Shown here piece after piece: positions 25,953-34,363 of a stretch of 64,000 nt of DNA (its first letter is position 1; each line of letters begins with the position of its first letter). Where the stretch lies: contig NZ_JADIKL010000014.1 of NCBI RefSeq assembly GCF_044904705.1, positions 12,335 through 76,334 of the forward strand, written 5' to 3'. The translations under genes and the position numbers were made by a program. The notes below the pieces were generated by a model. The model ran no database searches and was not told the DNA's origin. It saw nothing but the letters and a program-made list of their open reading frames with translations. Source of the stretch: Rhodanobacter_A agri. GTDB lineage: Bacteria; Pseudomonadota; Gammaproteobacteria; Xanthomonadales; Rhodanobacteraceae.

Positions 25953-27821
25953 TCAGGCCATCTCGCCGCGCAGCTCGCGCACACGCGCCGCCAGCGCCGC
26001 CGCGCTGGCGCGCTCCGGCGGCAGCGGGGCATCCACCACCAGCTCCACCCGTGCGCGGAAGCGCCGCGGCAGGCGTGCGCGGTGCAGCGCGGAATCGCGC
26101 CGGCTCCACATGCTGCCCCACAGCCCGCGCAACGCCATCGGCAGCACCGGCACCGGGCGGCGCGCGAGGATTTTCTCCACGCCGGGGCGGAACGGCGCGA
26201 TCGCACCGTCGCGGGTCAACGCGCCCTCGGGGAAGATGCACACCAGCTCGCCGTCGGCCAGCGCCGCATCCACCGCGTCATAGGCTTGTTGCAGCACTAC
26301 GGGGTCTTCCTTCTGCCCGGCGATCGGGATGGCTTTCGCCGTCGTGAACAGAAACTTCAGCAGCGGGATGTTGAAGATCTTGTAATACATCACGAAGCGC
26401 GTGGGCCGGCGCAGGTTCGCCATCAACAGCAAGGGGTCCACGAAGCTGACGTGGTTGCATACCAGCAGGGCCGGCCCTTCCTCGGGAATGTGCTGGAGCC
26501 CGTCCGCCCGCACGCGGTACAGCGTGCTGGTGAGCAGCCAGGTGACGAAGCGCAGGATGAACTCCGGCACCAAGGTGAAGATGTAGGCCGCCACCAACAC
26601 GTTGAGAAGCGCCGCGGCTAGGAAGATCTGCACCGCATCCAGCCCCAGCGCACCCAAGCCCAGGCCGAAGCCGGCCGCAGCCACGATCAGCACGGCATTC
26701 ATGATGTTGTTGCCGGCGATGATGCGCGAGAGCTTTTCGCGCGGCGCACGCGCCTGCACGAAGGCGAACAACGGCACCACGTACAGGCCCGCGAAGGCGC
26801 CGATCAGGGTGAGATCGAGCACCACGCGCCAGCTGCCCGGCGTGTGCAGGAAGCCCAGCCAGCTCAGCCCGCGTACGGGCGCGAGGCCGTGTCGCGCAAA
26901 GTACAGATCCACGCCAAATGCCGTGAGCCCGAACGCGCCCAGCGGCACCAGGCCGATCTCCACGCGCCGGCCGGAGAGCTTTTCGCAGGCCAGCGCGCCG
27001 AGGCCGCTGCCGATCGAGAACAGCGTGAGCACCAGGGTATAGACCGAGTTGTCGCCGCCCAGCGTCTCGCGCGTGTAGATCGGCAGCTGCGCGACGAGTA
27101 CGGTGCCGAAGAACCAGAACCAGGAGATGCCCAGCACCGCATTCCACACCGCGCGATCGGCATGAGTGATGCGCAATACTCGCGCAGTCTCGCCGAACGG
27201 GTTCCAGTTGATCTTCAGCTCCGGCGCCGTGGCCGGCGCCGGTGGAATCGCCCGGCTGACGAAATAACCGACCACCGCCACGCCGATGGTGATAGCCGCC
27301 GCCAGCCACGGGCCGGCCTCGCCCATCGCGGTGGTGCCCGCGACCATGCCTAGCAGGATCGCCAACTGCGTGCCCATTTCCACCAGGCCGTTGCCACCCA
27401 CCAGCTCGCCGGGCTTGAGCGCCTGCGGCAGGATCGCGTACTTGATCGGCCCGAACACGGTGGAGTGCAGCCCCATCATGAACAACACCACCAGCAGCAA
27501 CGACACGTGGTGGGTGATGAAGCCCGCAGCGGCCACCACCATCGCCAGGATCTCGAACAGCTTCACCCAGCGGATGATGCGGGTCTTCTCGAACCGCTCC
27601 GCCAGCTGGCCCGCGCTGGCCGAGAACAGGAAGAACGGCAGGATGAACAGCGCCGGCGCGAAGTTCGTGTAGATCGAGGCCGCACGGTCATCCAGCCCCA
27701 GCTGGAAGGCCACCAGCACCAGCAGCGCGTTGCGGAAGGCGTTGTCGTTGAACGCCGCCAGCGCCTGCGTCCAGAAGAATGGCGCGAAGCGGCGCTGGCC
27801 GAACAGGGCGAACTGGCTCAT
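25953..27821 (-). CDS. LplT-like MFS transporter fused to PlsC-type acyltransferase
   Basis: This 622-residue protein has an N-terminal MFS-type lysophospholipid flippase domain (FAPFFWTQALAAFNDNAFRNA, twelve membrane helices to about residue 420). It is followed by a glycerophosphate acyltransferase domain with LVCNHVSFVDPLLLM (HX4D motif) and FPEGALTRDG. This predicts uptake of lysophospholipid and its re-acylation at the inner membrane. In E. coli LplT is separate and Aas carries an added acyl-ACP synthetase; no such AMP-ligase domain is present here. It is convergent with ampE. Confidence 0.88.
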   Translation of the reverse strand: MSQFALFGQRRFAPFFWTQALAAFNDNAFRNALLVLVAFQLGLDDRAASIYTNFAPALFILPFFLFSASAGQLAERFEKTRIIRWVKLFEILAMVVAAAGFITHHVSLLLVVLFMMGLHSTVFGPIKYAILPQALKPGELVGGNGLVEMGTQLAILLGMVAGTTAMGEAGPWLAAAITIGVAVVGYFVSRAIPPAPATAPELKINWNPFGETARVLRITHADRAVWNAVLGISWFWFFGTVLVAQLPIYTRETLGGDNSVYTLVLTLFSIGSGLGALACEKLSGRRVEIGLVPLGAFGLTAFGVDLYFARHGLAPVRGLSWLGFLHTPGSWRVVLDLTLIGAFAGLYVVPLFAFVQARAPREKLSRIIAGNNIMNAVLIVAAAGFGLGLGALGLDAVQIFLAAALLNVLVAAYIFTLVPEFILRFVTWLLTSTLYRVRADGLQHIPEEGPALLVCNHVSFVDPLLLMANLRRPTRFVMYYKIFNIPLLKFLFTTAKAIPIAGQKEDPVVLQQAYDAVDAALADGELVCIFPEGALTRDGAIAPFRPGVEKILARRPVPVLPMALRGLWGSMWSRRDSALHRARLPRRFRARVELVVDAPLPPERASAAALAARVRELRGEMA

Positions 27822-27979
27822 GCAAGTCCATGGCAGCGGAGTCGGCGATCAGCTTAGCTGATGCCGCCCCGCCGCCTCGGTCCGCCGCGGCCACCCAAGG
27901 ACGGATGGCCCGCGATCAGGCACGAGGTGACCGATTCGACGTGTGGGGAAAGGGCAGGGCTGCCCTGTCCCGCTATCGC

Positions 27980-28735
27980 TTAATTCCGCGACTGCAACTT
28001 CGACAGCAGGCGCAGCATCTCAAGGTACAGCCACACTAGGGTAACCACCAGCGCGAAGGCGCCGTACCACTCCATGTATTTCGGCGCACCGGCGTTGACG
28101 CCTTGTTCGATCATGTCGAAATCCAGCACCAGGTTCAGCGCGGCGATCACCACCACGACCAGGCTGAACAGGATACCGATGCCGCTGCTGCCGGCGATGA
28201 AGCCGAAGGAATGACCGAAGAAGCCCATCACGAAGCTGGCGAGGTACACCAGCAGCACGCCGCCGGTGGCGGCCACCACGCCCGCGCGGAACTTGTCGGT
28301 GACGCGGATCAGCCCGCTGCGATAGCCCATCAGCAATACCGCCATGGTGCCAAAGGTCAGCGCCACCGCCTGCATCACGATGCCGGGATAGCGCATTTCG
28401 AAGATCGCCGACAGCGCACCCACGAACACGCCCTCGGCCAGCGCGTACAACGGCGCGGTGACCGGCGCCCAGGTCTTCTTGAACGTGGTGACCATGGCCA
28501 GCACGAAGCCCACCAGTGCACCCGCCAGCACCAGCGGCCCCAGGGCCGGCAGGCTGGCCGGGCCGGCGAAACGGCTCCAGCTGAACATCGCGCCCACCAC
28601 CACCAGCAGCAGCATCAGGCCGGTCTTGTTCACCGTGCCGTTGAGCGTCATGGCGCCGTCGTCGCGGCTGAACACCGCGCCGCTGGCTGCGTCGAGGAAG
28701 GTGTTCTTGTTGAGTGCGGGATTGCCGCTTTGCAT
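27980..28735 (-). CDS. Bax inhibitor-1 / YccA family membrane protein
   Basis: This 251-residue protein has about seven hydrophobic helices after a polar N-terminal tail of some 35 residues containing LNKNTFLDAASGAVF. The sequence KTWAPVTAPLYALAEGVFVG, then ISAIFEMRYPGIVMQA-like text and the C-terminal WYGAFALVVTLVWLYLEMLR are typical of the BaxI_1/YccA-like branch. Relatives are pH-sensitive cation or calcium leak channels or modulators of FtsH; the substrate here is not known. Confidence 0.87.
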   Translation of the reverse strand: MQSGNPALNKNTFLDAASGAVFSRDDGAMTLNGTVNKTGLMLLLVVVGAMFSWSRFAGPASLPALGPLVLAGALVGFVLAMVTTFKKTWAPVTAPLYALAEGVFVGALSAIFEMRYPGIVMQAVALTFGTMAVLLMGYRSGLIRVTDKFRAGVVAATGGVLLVYLASFVMGFFGHSFGFIAGSSGIGILFSLVVVVIAALNLVLDFDMIEQGVNAGAPKYMEWYGAFALVVTLVWLYLEMLRLLSKLQSRN

Positions 28736-28858
28736 GTCGTACTCCTATCGGGTTGCCGCCATCCTAGCCTGCCGTCGCGCACCTTGCAGGCGGCGACCTT
28801 GCGTGCACGCCGCCAGTGCGAAAATGACCGGCATCGTCAACAGGCTGAGACCGCCGCC

Positions 28859-29071
28859 ATGAGCCAGCAGTTCCACGTCGGCGATCACGTGCGCTGGAAT
28901 TCCGAGGCCGGCTACGTCACCGGCCACATCCTGAAGGTGCATACCGCTGACACCTTGTACAAGGGCTACCCGCGCCACTGCAGCCCCGACGATCCGCAGT
29001 ACGAGATCAAGAGCGACAAGACCGACCACGTCGCCATGCACAAAGGCGCGGCACTGCAGAAGATCGCGTGA
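28859..29071 (+). CDS. DUF2945 (hypervirulence-associated TUDOR) domain protein
   Basis: This 70-residue cytoplasmic protein has the family features FHVGDHVRWNSEAGYVTGHI, a central YKGYPRHCSPDDPQYEIKSD and the terminal HKGAALQKI. The fold is a small SH3/TUDOR-like barrel, and its biochemical role is unknown. The stop overlaps the GTG start of the next gene (GTGA), so the two are translationally coupled. Confidence 0.85.
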   Translation: MSQQFHVGDHVRWNSEAGYVTGHILKVHTADTLYKGYPRHCSPDDPQYEIKSDKTDHVAMHKGAALQKIA

Positions 29072-29616
29072 GCGCCGCCTCTCCCGCCACGATCTGGACG
29101 ATCGGCCACTCCACCCGCACGCTGGAGGATTTCCTGGCCCTGCTTGCGGCTTTCCGCATCGAGGCCATCGCCGATGTGCGCCGCTTCCCCGGCTCGCGAC
29201 GCCAGCCGCAGTTCACGCGCGACGCGCTGGCGCAAAGCCTGCCCGCCCATGGCATCGGCTACCAGTGGTTTCCACAGCTGGGCGGGCGACGGCGGCCACG
29301 CACGGATTCGCCGAACACCGCCTGGCGCAATGCCGCGTTCCGCGGCTACGCCGACCACCTCGCCAGCACGGAATTCGCCGAAGGCCTGGCGGCGCTGCTG
29401 GCGTTCGCGGCATGCCAGCGCACCGCGGTGATGTGCGCCGAGGCCGTGTGGTGGCGCTGCCATCGCTCGATCATCGCCGACGTGCTGAAGCAGCGCGGCA
29501 TCGAGGTGATCCATATCCTCGACCTGCACCACAGCGTGGTACATCCATGGACCTCGGCGGCGCATGTCGAAAACGGCGCGCTGAGTTACACGGCGCCGCA
29601 ATCGACCTTGCTGTAG
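29068..29616 (+). CDS. DUF488 family protein
   Basis: This 182-residue protein starts at GTG 29068, overlapping the DUF2945 stop. It has the diagnostic N-terminal WTIGHSTRTLEDFLALL, IADVRRFPGSRRQPQF, a YQWFPQLGGRR block and the cysteines in VMCAEAVWWRCHRSIIADVL. DUF488 proteins may bind nucleic acid or metals, but their function is not established. It ends 4 bp before the convergent WYL regulator gene. Confidence 0.9.
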   Translation: MSAASPATIWTIGHSTRTLEDFLALLAAFRIEAIADVRRFPGSRRQPQFTRDALAQSLPAHGIGYQWFPQLGGRRRPRTDSPNTAWRNAAFRGYADHLASTEFAEGLAALLAFAACQRTAVMCAEAVWWRCHRSIIADVLKQRGIEVIHILDLHHSVVHPWTSAAHVENGALSYTAPQSTLL

Positions 29617-29620
29617 CGCC

Positions 29621-30604
29621 TCAGCGCGGCGAACCCTGGTACGCGCCCTGGGCCAGTTGCAACAGGATCTTCATTTCCTCGCGCAGCGGCAGCGGCGCGA
29701 TCACCTCCGCGTCCGGGCCGTACTTGAGTACGTCCATCAGCAATTCCTTCGAGTTGGAATACGGCAGCTGCAATTCGTAGCGGCCGTCTGACAGCCACTC
29801 GCCCTTCTGCTGCGAATGCCAGTGCTCGTCGGCCACCCAGCGTGCGGCATGCGAGGAGAAGCGGATCGTGGCCCAGGCCTTGGGCTGGCCGGCGAAGATG
29901 CCGTAGCTGGAAGCCAGCGCCTGATCGAGCTCCACCTCGGGCACGTCGCGCGCGGGGGCATCCATCGCCTGCGCCTCGGCGATGCGGTCCACCGCAAAGC
30001 TGCGCAGCGCCTCGCGGTCGTGGTCCCACACGTCGAGATACCAGTTGTCGCGGTAATGGGTGAGGCGTTGCGGCGACACGGTGCGGCGGCTGTCGGCGCC
30101 AGTGGTGCGCGCGCGGTAGCGGAAGCGCAGCTGCTTCCGCTCCAGCACCGCACCGGCCACGATGCGGAATGCCTGCTGGTCGAGCTTGCGCGCGCCCCAC
30201 GGGATCACCCGGATGCGCTCGACCGGCAGCGCCTTGCCGCTGCCGCGGTCGGACAGCAGGTGCTCGATGCGCGACTTGAACGGCGCCAGCGCACCGGCCA
30301 GCACGCCGGGACCGCTGCGGCCGATCAGTTCGTTCAAAGCCAGCAACGCGGCCAGTTCGTCGGAGGTGAGCCACAGGCCCGGCAATTCGAACCGCTCGCC
30401 TTCGCTCAGCTCGTAGCGGAACGCGGCATGCTCGCCGCCGGCGCTTTCGATCGGTGCGCCCAGCGCATCGCGCAGGAAGCCGATGTCGCGGTACAACGTG
30501 GCGCGCGAGCATTCGAGCTCGTCCATCAGCTTCGGCAGCGGCACTGGGTAATGCGCCGACTTCAGCAGGCGATGCAAGGTGAGGATGCGTTCGTAGCGGT
30601 CCAT
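29621..30604 (-). CDS. HTH-WYL (YafY-type) transcriptional regulator
   Basis: This 327-residue protein has an N-terminal winged helix-turn-helix (MDRYERILTLHRLLKSAHYP, then LPKLMDELECSRATLYRDIG) and a WYL ligand-sensing domain with ERKQLRFRYRA and NWYLDVWDHDREALRSFAVD. WYL domains are thought to bind nucleic acids or other ligands and regulate DNA repair or defence loci in some species. No adjacent gene reveals its target. ATG 30604 starts the HTH directly. Confidence 0.9.
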   Translation of the reverse strand: MDRYERILTLHRLLKSAHYPVPLPKLMDELECSRATLYRDIGFLRDALGAPIESAGGEHAAFRYELSEGERFELPGLWLTSDELAALLALNELIGRSGPGVLAGALAPFKSRIEHLLSDRGSGKALPVERIRVIPWGARKLDQQAFRIVAGAVLERKQLRFRYRARTTGADSRRTVSPQRLTHYRDNWYLDVWDHDREALRSFAVDRIAEAQAMDAPARDVPEVELDQALASSYGIFAGQPKAWATIRFSSHAARWVADEHWHSQQKGEWLSDGRYELQLPYSNSKELLMDVLKYGPDAEVIAPLPLREEMKILLQLAQGAYQGSPR

Positions 30605-30757
30605 GGTGGGCTCGTCGGTCGCGGCAGTGGCGCAGAACGGGATGCTTAGCATGGGTACGGCTGCCGGCGCCCGCAAGCCTGCCGAACGTATGCCTAACCC
30701 ACACGCATGGCGGCTGGCTTAAGCTTGGCAACCCCGCCTTCCCCAGACGGTATCCCC

Positions 30758-31666
30758 ATGCAATCCACCCGCGCGTGGCCAGGCACGATCGCCGCCGGCA
30801 CGGCCACAACGACGCTGATCGCCCGCCCGACCCGCGCCGCGGCACTGCTGCAAGTGCTGGCGATCGGCGGCTACGGCGTATGGTTGTGGCTGGGCCTGTC
30901 CCTGCTCTTGGGACTGAGCCGGCTGGGACGCAGCGGCACCTTGATCCCGCTGGGACTGGGCGCCGTGCTGGTAGCTGCCGGTCTGGTGCTGGCCTGTCTG
31001 CGGATACCGGGGCTCGCCGTATGGCACGGCTGGCAGCCACGCCCGAGGCATCGCCCCACACGCTCCGCATTGATGGCCCTGGCCACCTGGTTGCCGGTGC
31101 TAGCGGTGGCGGGACTGGCGCACGGCGACAACGGTTTCTGGATCACCCGGCTGGCCGGCGCGTTGCTGATGCTGTGCAGCCTCGTCAGCCTGTTGCAGGC
31201 CACCCACGGCGACCGCGCCTGTCTGCCGTCGTCGCTGCAACGCGCAACCGCCTTGCTGCCGACGTGCCGCATCACCGCTGCGGCCTACACCGGCGGCCTT
31301 TGGTTGTGGCTGACCTTGCTGGCGCAGGGCGGGTTCGACGGCGGCCACGACGCCTATCTGTGGGTCTTGTTGCTGCTGGCACTGGCGCTGGGACTGGGCC
31401 TGATCGAAAGCGGGCTGTGGCAATCCCTGCGTGAGCTCGAGGCATCCGCCGGAGGGAGCGCGGGCAACCGCGGCCGGTTTCCCGCCCGTCTGGTCGCCGC
31501 GCTGCTGACTTATGCGCTGCCTTGCGCGGCGCTGCTGCTGGGCGGCACCGCCGGCAGCCTGACGGCCGCCGCGCTCGCCGCGCCCGGCTGTGTGGTGGGC
31601 CAGTTGCTGGATCGCTATCTGTACGAGGCCGCGCTGGCCGAGGCGGCAGACACGAAGCAGGCCTGA
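30758..31666 (+). CDS. Polytopic membrane protein of unknown function
   Basis: This 302-residue, leucine-rich protein has eight hydrophobic stretches (such as LLQVLAIGGYGVWLWLGLSLLLG and LWVLLLLALALGLGLIESGLW) separated by short polar loops. No catalytic or binding motif is recognisable. The overall layout recalls small anchor subunits such as DmsC, but this is only a resemblance. ATG 30758 is preferred over an in-frame ATG at 30707. It lies 81 bp upstream of the DUF481 gene on the same strand. Confidence 0.65.
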   Translation: MQSTRAWPGTIAAGTATTTLIARPTRAAALLQVLAIGGYGVWLWLGLSLLLGLSRLGRSGTLIPLGLGAVLVAAGLVLACLRIPGLAVWHGWQPRPRHRPTRSALMALATWLPVLAVAGLAHGDNGFWITRLAGALLMLCSLVSLLQATHGDRACLPSSLQRATALLPTCRITAAAYTGGLWLWLTLLAQGGFDGGHDAYLWVLLLLALALGLGLIESGLWQSLRELEASAGGSAGNRGRFPARLVAALLTYALPCAALLLGGTAGSLTAAALAAPGCVVGQLLDRYLYEAALAEAADTKQA

Positions 31667-31747
31667 TCGGGCCATGTTCATTGAAAATTCAAGCCGTTCC
31701 GTTAAGGTGGTCGACTCACAATTGTTTAACGAGACGGAACCCTCACG

Positions 31748-32560
31748 ATGACCAAGACTCTGATCGCGGCCCTGCTGCTGTCGGCCTGCGCCAGCTTCGC
31801 CGTGCAGGCGCAGGACGCCGACAACAGCAACAGCGCCAACAACGGCGGCTGGACCGGCTCGGGCGAGTTCGGCTATGCCTCGGCCACCGGCAACACCCGA
31901 TCGCAGAACGTCAACGCCAAGCTCGGCCTGAATCAGGAAAACGAGCAGTGGAAGAACAACTTCTTCCTCGACGTGCTGCGCACCAAGGTGCAGGAGAAAG
32001 TGGTCACCCCGGGTGGCACTACCATCAGTGAATTCCAGACCACTGCCAACCGCTACGACGGCGGCGCCTCGGTGGGCTACAAGCTCGACCCGCGCAGCTA
32101 CATCGTGGGCGCAGCGCGCTACGACCACGACGACTTCGGCGCCAACCTGTGGCAGGGCGTGGTCTCGCTGGGCTACGGCTACATCGCGCTGAAGGACGCC
32201 CGCAACGAGCTGTCGTTCGAAATCGGCCCCGGTTACAAGGAATACCGGCCGGCGGCGCTTCCGGTGCTCGTCAACGGCAGCACCATCAGCCAGACGCAGC
32301 CGGTGGAGCACGAGATGGTGGCCCGCGGCCTGGTCAACTACAAATTCCGCCTCACCGACAACACTTCGTTCGAGGACACGTTCCTCACCGAAGCGGGCTC
32401 CAAGAACACCTACATCCAGAACGACGCCGGTCTCGCCGTCAGCATGACCAAGAAGCTGGCGCTGAAGGTGGGCTTCCAGGTGCGCCACAACAGCACCGTG
32501 CTGCCGGGCATCAAGAAGACCGATACGCTGACCACCACCAACTTGGTCTACAACTTCTGA
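31748..32560 (+). CDS. DUF481 (YdiY-type) outer-membrane beta-barrel protein
   Basis: This 270-residue protein has a signal peptide (MTKTLIAALLLSACASFAVQA). The mature part shows alternating beta-strand patterns: GWTGSGEFGYASATGNTRSQ, YKLDPRSYIVGAARYDHD, ELSFEIGPGYKEYRPAAL and a C-terminal phenylalanine (TTTNLVYNF) typical of outer-membrane barrels. DUF481 proteins are often salt- or acid-induced; the function is unknown. A likely -35 TTGAAA is at 31681. A strong terminator follows. Confidence 0.9.
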   Translation: MTKTLIAALLLSACASFAVQAQDADNSNSANNGGWTGSGEFGYASATGNTRSQNVNAKLGLNQENEQWKNNFFLDVLRTKVQEKVVTPGGTTISEFQTTANRYDGGASVGYKLDPRSYIVGAARYDHDDFGANLWQGVVSLGYGYIALKDARNELSFEIGPGYKEYRPAALPVLVNGSTISQTQPVEHEMVARGLVNYKFRLTDNTSFEDTFLTEAGSKNTYIQNDAGLAVSMTKKLALKVGFQVRHNSTVLPGIKKTDTLTTTNLVYNF

Positions 32561-32614
32561 GGTTTTGATTCCTGCGATCGTCTGTGATCGCGAGGCTCAA
32601 TCCGGACCCTCTGC

Positions 32615-32647
32615 GAAAACGGCCACTGCATTGCAGTGGCCGTTTTC
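32615..32647. terminator. Bidirectional terminator between DUF481 and hemC
   Basis: A perfect 16-bp inverted repeat (GAAAACGGCCACTGCA and its complement around one T) lies between convergent genes. A-run and T-run flanks on both sides allow it to serve both strands. It is 54 bp after the DUF481 stop and 23 bp from the hemC stop. Confidence 0.9.
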
Positions 32648-32670
32648 GTTTCCAAACCGCGTCCGGGCGA

Positions 32671-33588
32671 CTAGCCGTCGGTTCCGAGGAATTCGCCGGC
32701 GCCCTGCGCGAACAGCGCCTGCGCCACCGACAGCCCGAGAGCCTCGGCATCCTCGCCGTCCGCCTGCGCATGCAGCAGGCGGCCGCTGGCCGCATCGCCG
32801 ACCAGGCCGCGCAGGTGCAGGCCGCGCTCGGTGACCGTGCACCACGCCCCCACCGGCACCGTGCAGCTGCCGCCCAGCGCCCGGTTCATCGCACGCTCGG
32901 CGCTCACCTCCAGCCGCGTATCGGCGTCGTCCAGCACCGCGAGCAAGGCCAGCGTAGCTGGCTGGTCGGCGCGCGCCTCGATCGCGATCGCCGCCTGTCC
33001 CGGCGCCGGCAGCCAGTCCGGCGCGGCGAGCCGGCAGCGGATGCGCGCAGCCAGGGCCAGCCGCTCCAGCCCCGCGCAGGCCAGCACGATCGCGTCGTAA
33101 TGGCCGGCATCCAGTTTCGCCAGCCGCGTACCCACGTTGCCGCGCAGGTCCAGCAGTTCGAGATCCGGCCGCAGCGCACGCAACTGCGCCTGCCGCCGCA
33201 GCGACGAGGTCCCCACTTTCGCGCCCAGCGGCAAGGAGGCGAGGTCCGCATAATCGTTGCTGACGAAGGCGTCCGCCGCATCCGCGCGCGGCAGGATCGC
33301 CGGCAGGGCGAAGCCCGGCTCCAGTTCCGCCGGCACATCCTTCAGCGAGTGCACGGCGAGGTCGGCGCGGCCTTCCAGCATCGCCACTTCCAACTCCTTG
33401 AGGAACAGCCCCTTGCCCCCGATCGTCGCCAGCGGCTGGTCGAGGATCTCGTCGCCGCGGGTGGACAGCGGCACCAGGTCCACCGTCAGCTCCGGATGGA
33501 CCGCGCGCAGCAGCGCCGCCACATGCTCGGCCTGCCACAGCGCGAGCGCGCTCTTGCGGGTGGCGATGCGCAAGGTGTTCGGGGTCAT
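32671..33588 (-). CDS. hemC: Hydroxymethylbilane synthase (porphobilinogen deaminase)
   Basis: This enzyme polymerises four porphobilinogens into hydroxymethylbilane in haem synthesis. The 305 residues show TRKSALALWQAEHV, the catalytic Asp84 in HSLKDVPAE, GTSSLRRQAQL and DLRGNVGTRL. Cys242 in GGSCTVPVGA carries the dipyrromethane cofactor, at the same residue numbers as in E. coli. ATG 33588 is chosen because it aligns with the family. It follows the AlgR-like regulator gene on the same strand, an order also found in pseudomonads. Confidence 0.97.
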   Translation of the reverse strand: MTPNTLRIATRKSALALWQAEHVAALLRAVHPELTVDLVPLSTRGDEILDQPLATIGGKGLFLKELEVAMLEGRADLAVHSLKDVPAELEPGFALPAILPRADAADAFVSNDYADLASLPLGAKVGTSSLRRQAQLRALRPDLELLDLRGNVGTRLAKLDAGHYDAIVLACAGLERLALAARIRCRLAAPDWLPAPGQAAIAIEARADQPATLALLAVLDDADTRLEVSAERAMNRALGGSCTVPVGAWCTVTERGLHLRGLVGDAASGRLLHAQADGEDAEALGLSVAQALFAQGAGEFLGTDG

Positions 33589-33658
33589 GCGGGCTCCACG
33601 GTCTGGCTCGTGCGCCATTGTCGCCGATGCCGCGGCGAAGCGCAGGCAGCGGCGCGCC

Positions 33659-34363
33659 TCAACCCATCCGCAGCAGCTTGCGCAACGCCGGCAGGTTGCG
33701 CCGGCTCACTTCGGGGCTGAAGTCGGTGCCGGCGAGGCGGGCCAGCACGCGGCCGTCGGACAGGTTCTTCAGGCCGATCAGGCGGGCAGGCGGCACCAGG
33801 CAGTTGCGGTGCAGGCGGATCAGCTGCTCGGGATAGGCCTCTTCCAGCTGGCGCAGCGACTCGTCGATCAGCAGCTCGCCGCCGGCATGCCGCACGCACA
33901 CGTATTTCTCCTCGGCGAGCAGGCAGACCACCTCGTCCAGCGCTACACGTACCTGCTCGTCGCGCACCCGCGCATGCAGCCAGACCGTGGCGGCGCGCGG
34001 CGCCTCGGCGAGGCGCTTGCGCGCCCGCTGCAACGCTTCACGCAGACGTTCCAGCCGCACCGGCTTCAGCAGGTAGTCCACCGCCTCCAGCTCGAAAGCA
34101 TGCAGCGCGTGATTCTCGTACGCCGTGCAGAACACCACCTGCGGCCGTACGCGCCCGGCCAGCCGCGCGGCCAGCGTCATGCCGTCGAGGCCCGGCATGT
34201 TGATGTCGAGCAACAGCAAATCGGGTTGCAGCTCGCCGAGCGCGGCAAGCGCGGCCTCGCCGTCGCCCACGCTGCCGGCGAGTTCCGCGCCCTCGCACTC
34301 GCCCAGCAGCGCGGCCAGACGCATGCGCGCCAGCGGTTCGTCATCGACGATCAGCACGCGCAT
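33659..34363 (-). CDS. LytTR-type response regulator, AlgR-like
   Basis: This 234-residue protein has a receiver domain (MRVLIVDDEPLARMRLAALL; phospho-acceptor Asp53 in LLLLDINMPGLDG; TAYENHALHAFE; LKPV lysine) and a C-terminal LytTR DNA-binding domain (EEKYVCVRHAGGELLIDESL and RLHRNCLVPP). It is the regulator half of an AlgZ/AlgR pair; in Pseudomonas AlgR controls alginate and type IV pili, but targets here cannot be read. Its start lies 23 bp inside the kinase gene, so translation is coupled. Confidence 0.9.
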   Translation of the reverse strand: MRVLIVDDEPLARMRLAALLGECEGAELAGSVGDGEAALAALGELQPDLLLLDINMPGLDGMTLAARLAGRVRPQVVFCTAYENHALHAFELEAVDYLLKPVRLERLREALQRARKRLAEAPRAATVWLHARVRDEQVRVALDEVVCLLAEEKYVCVRHAGGELLIDESLRQLEEAYPEQLIRLHRNCLVPPARLIGLKNLSDGRVLARLAGTDFSPEVSRRNLPALRKLLRMG

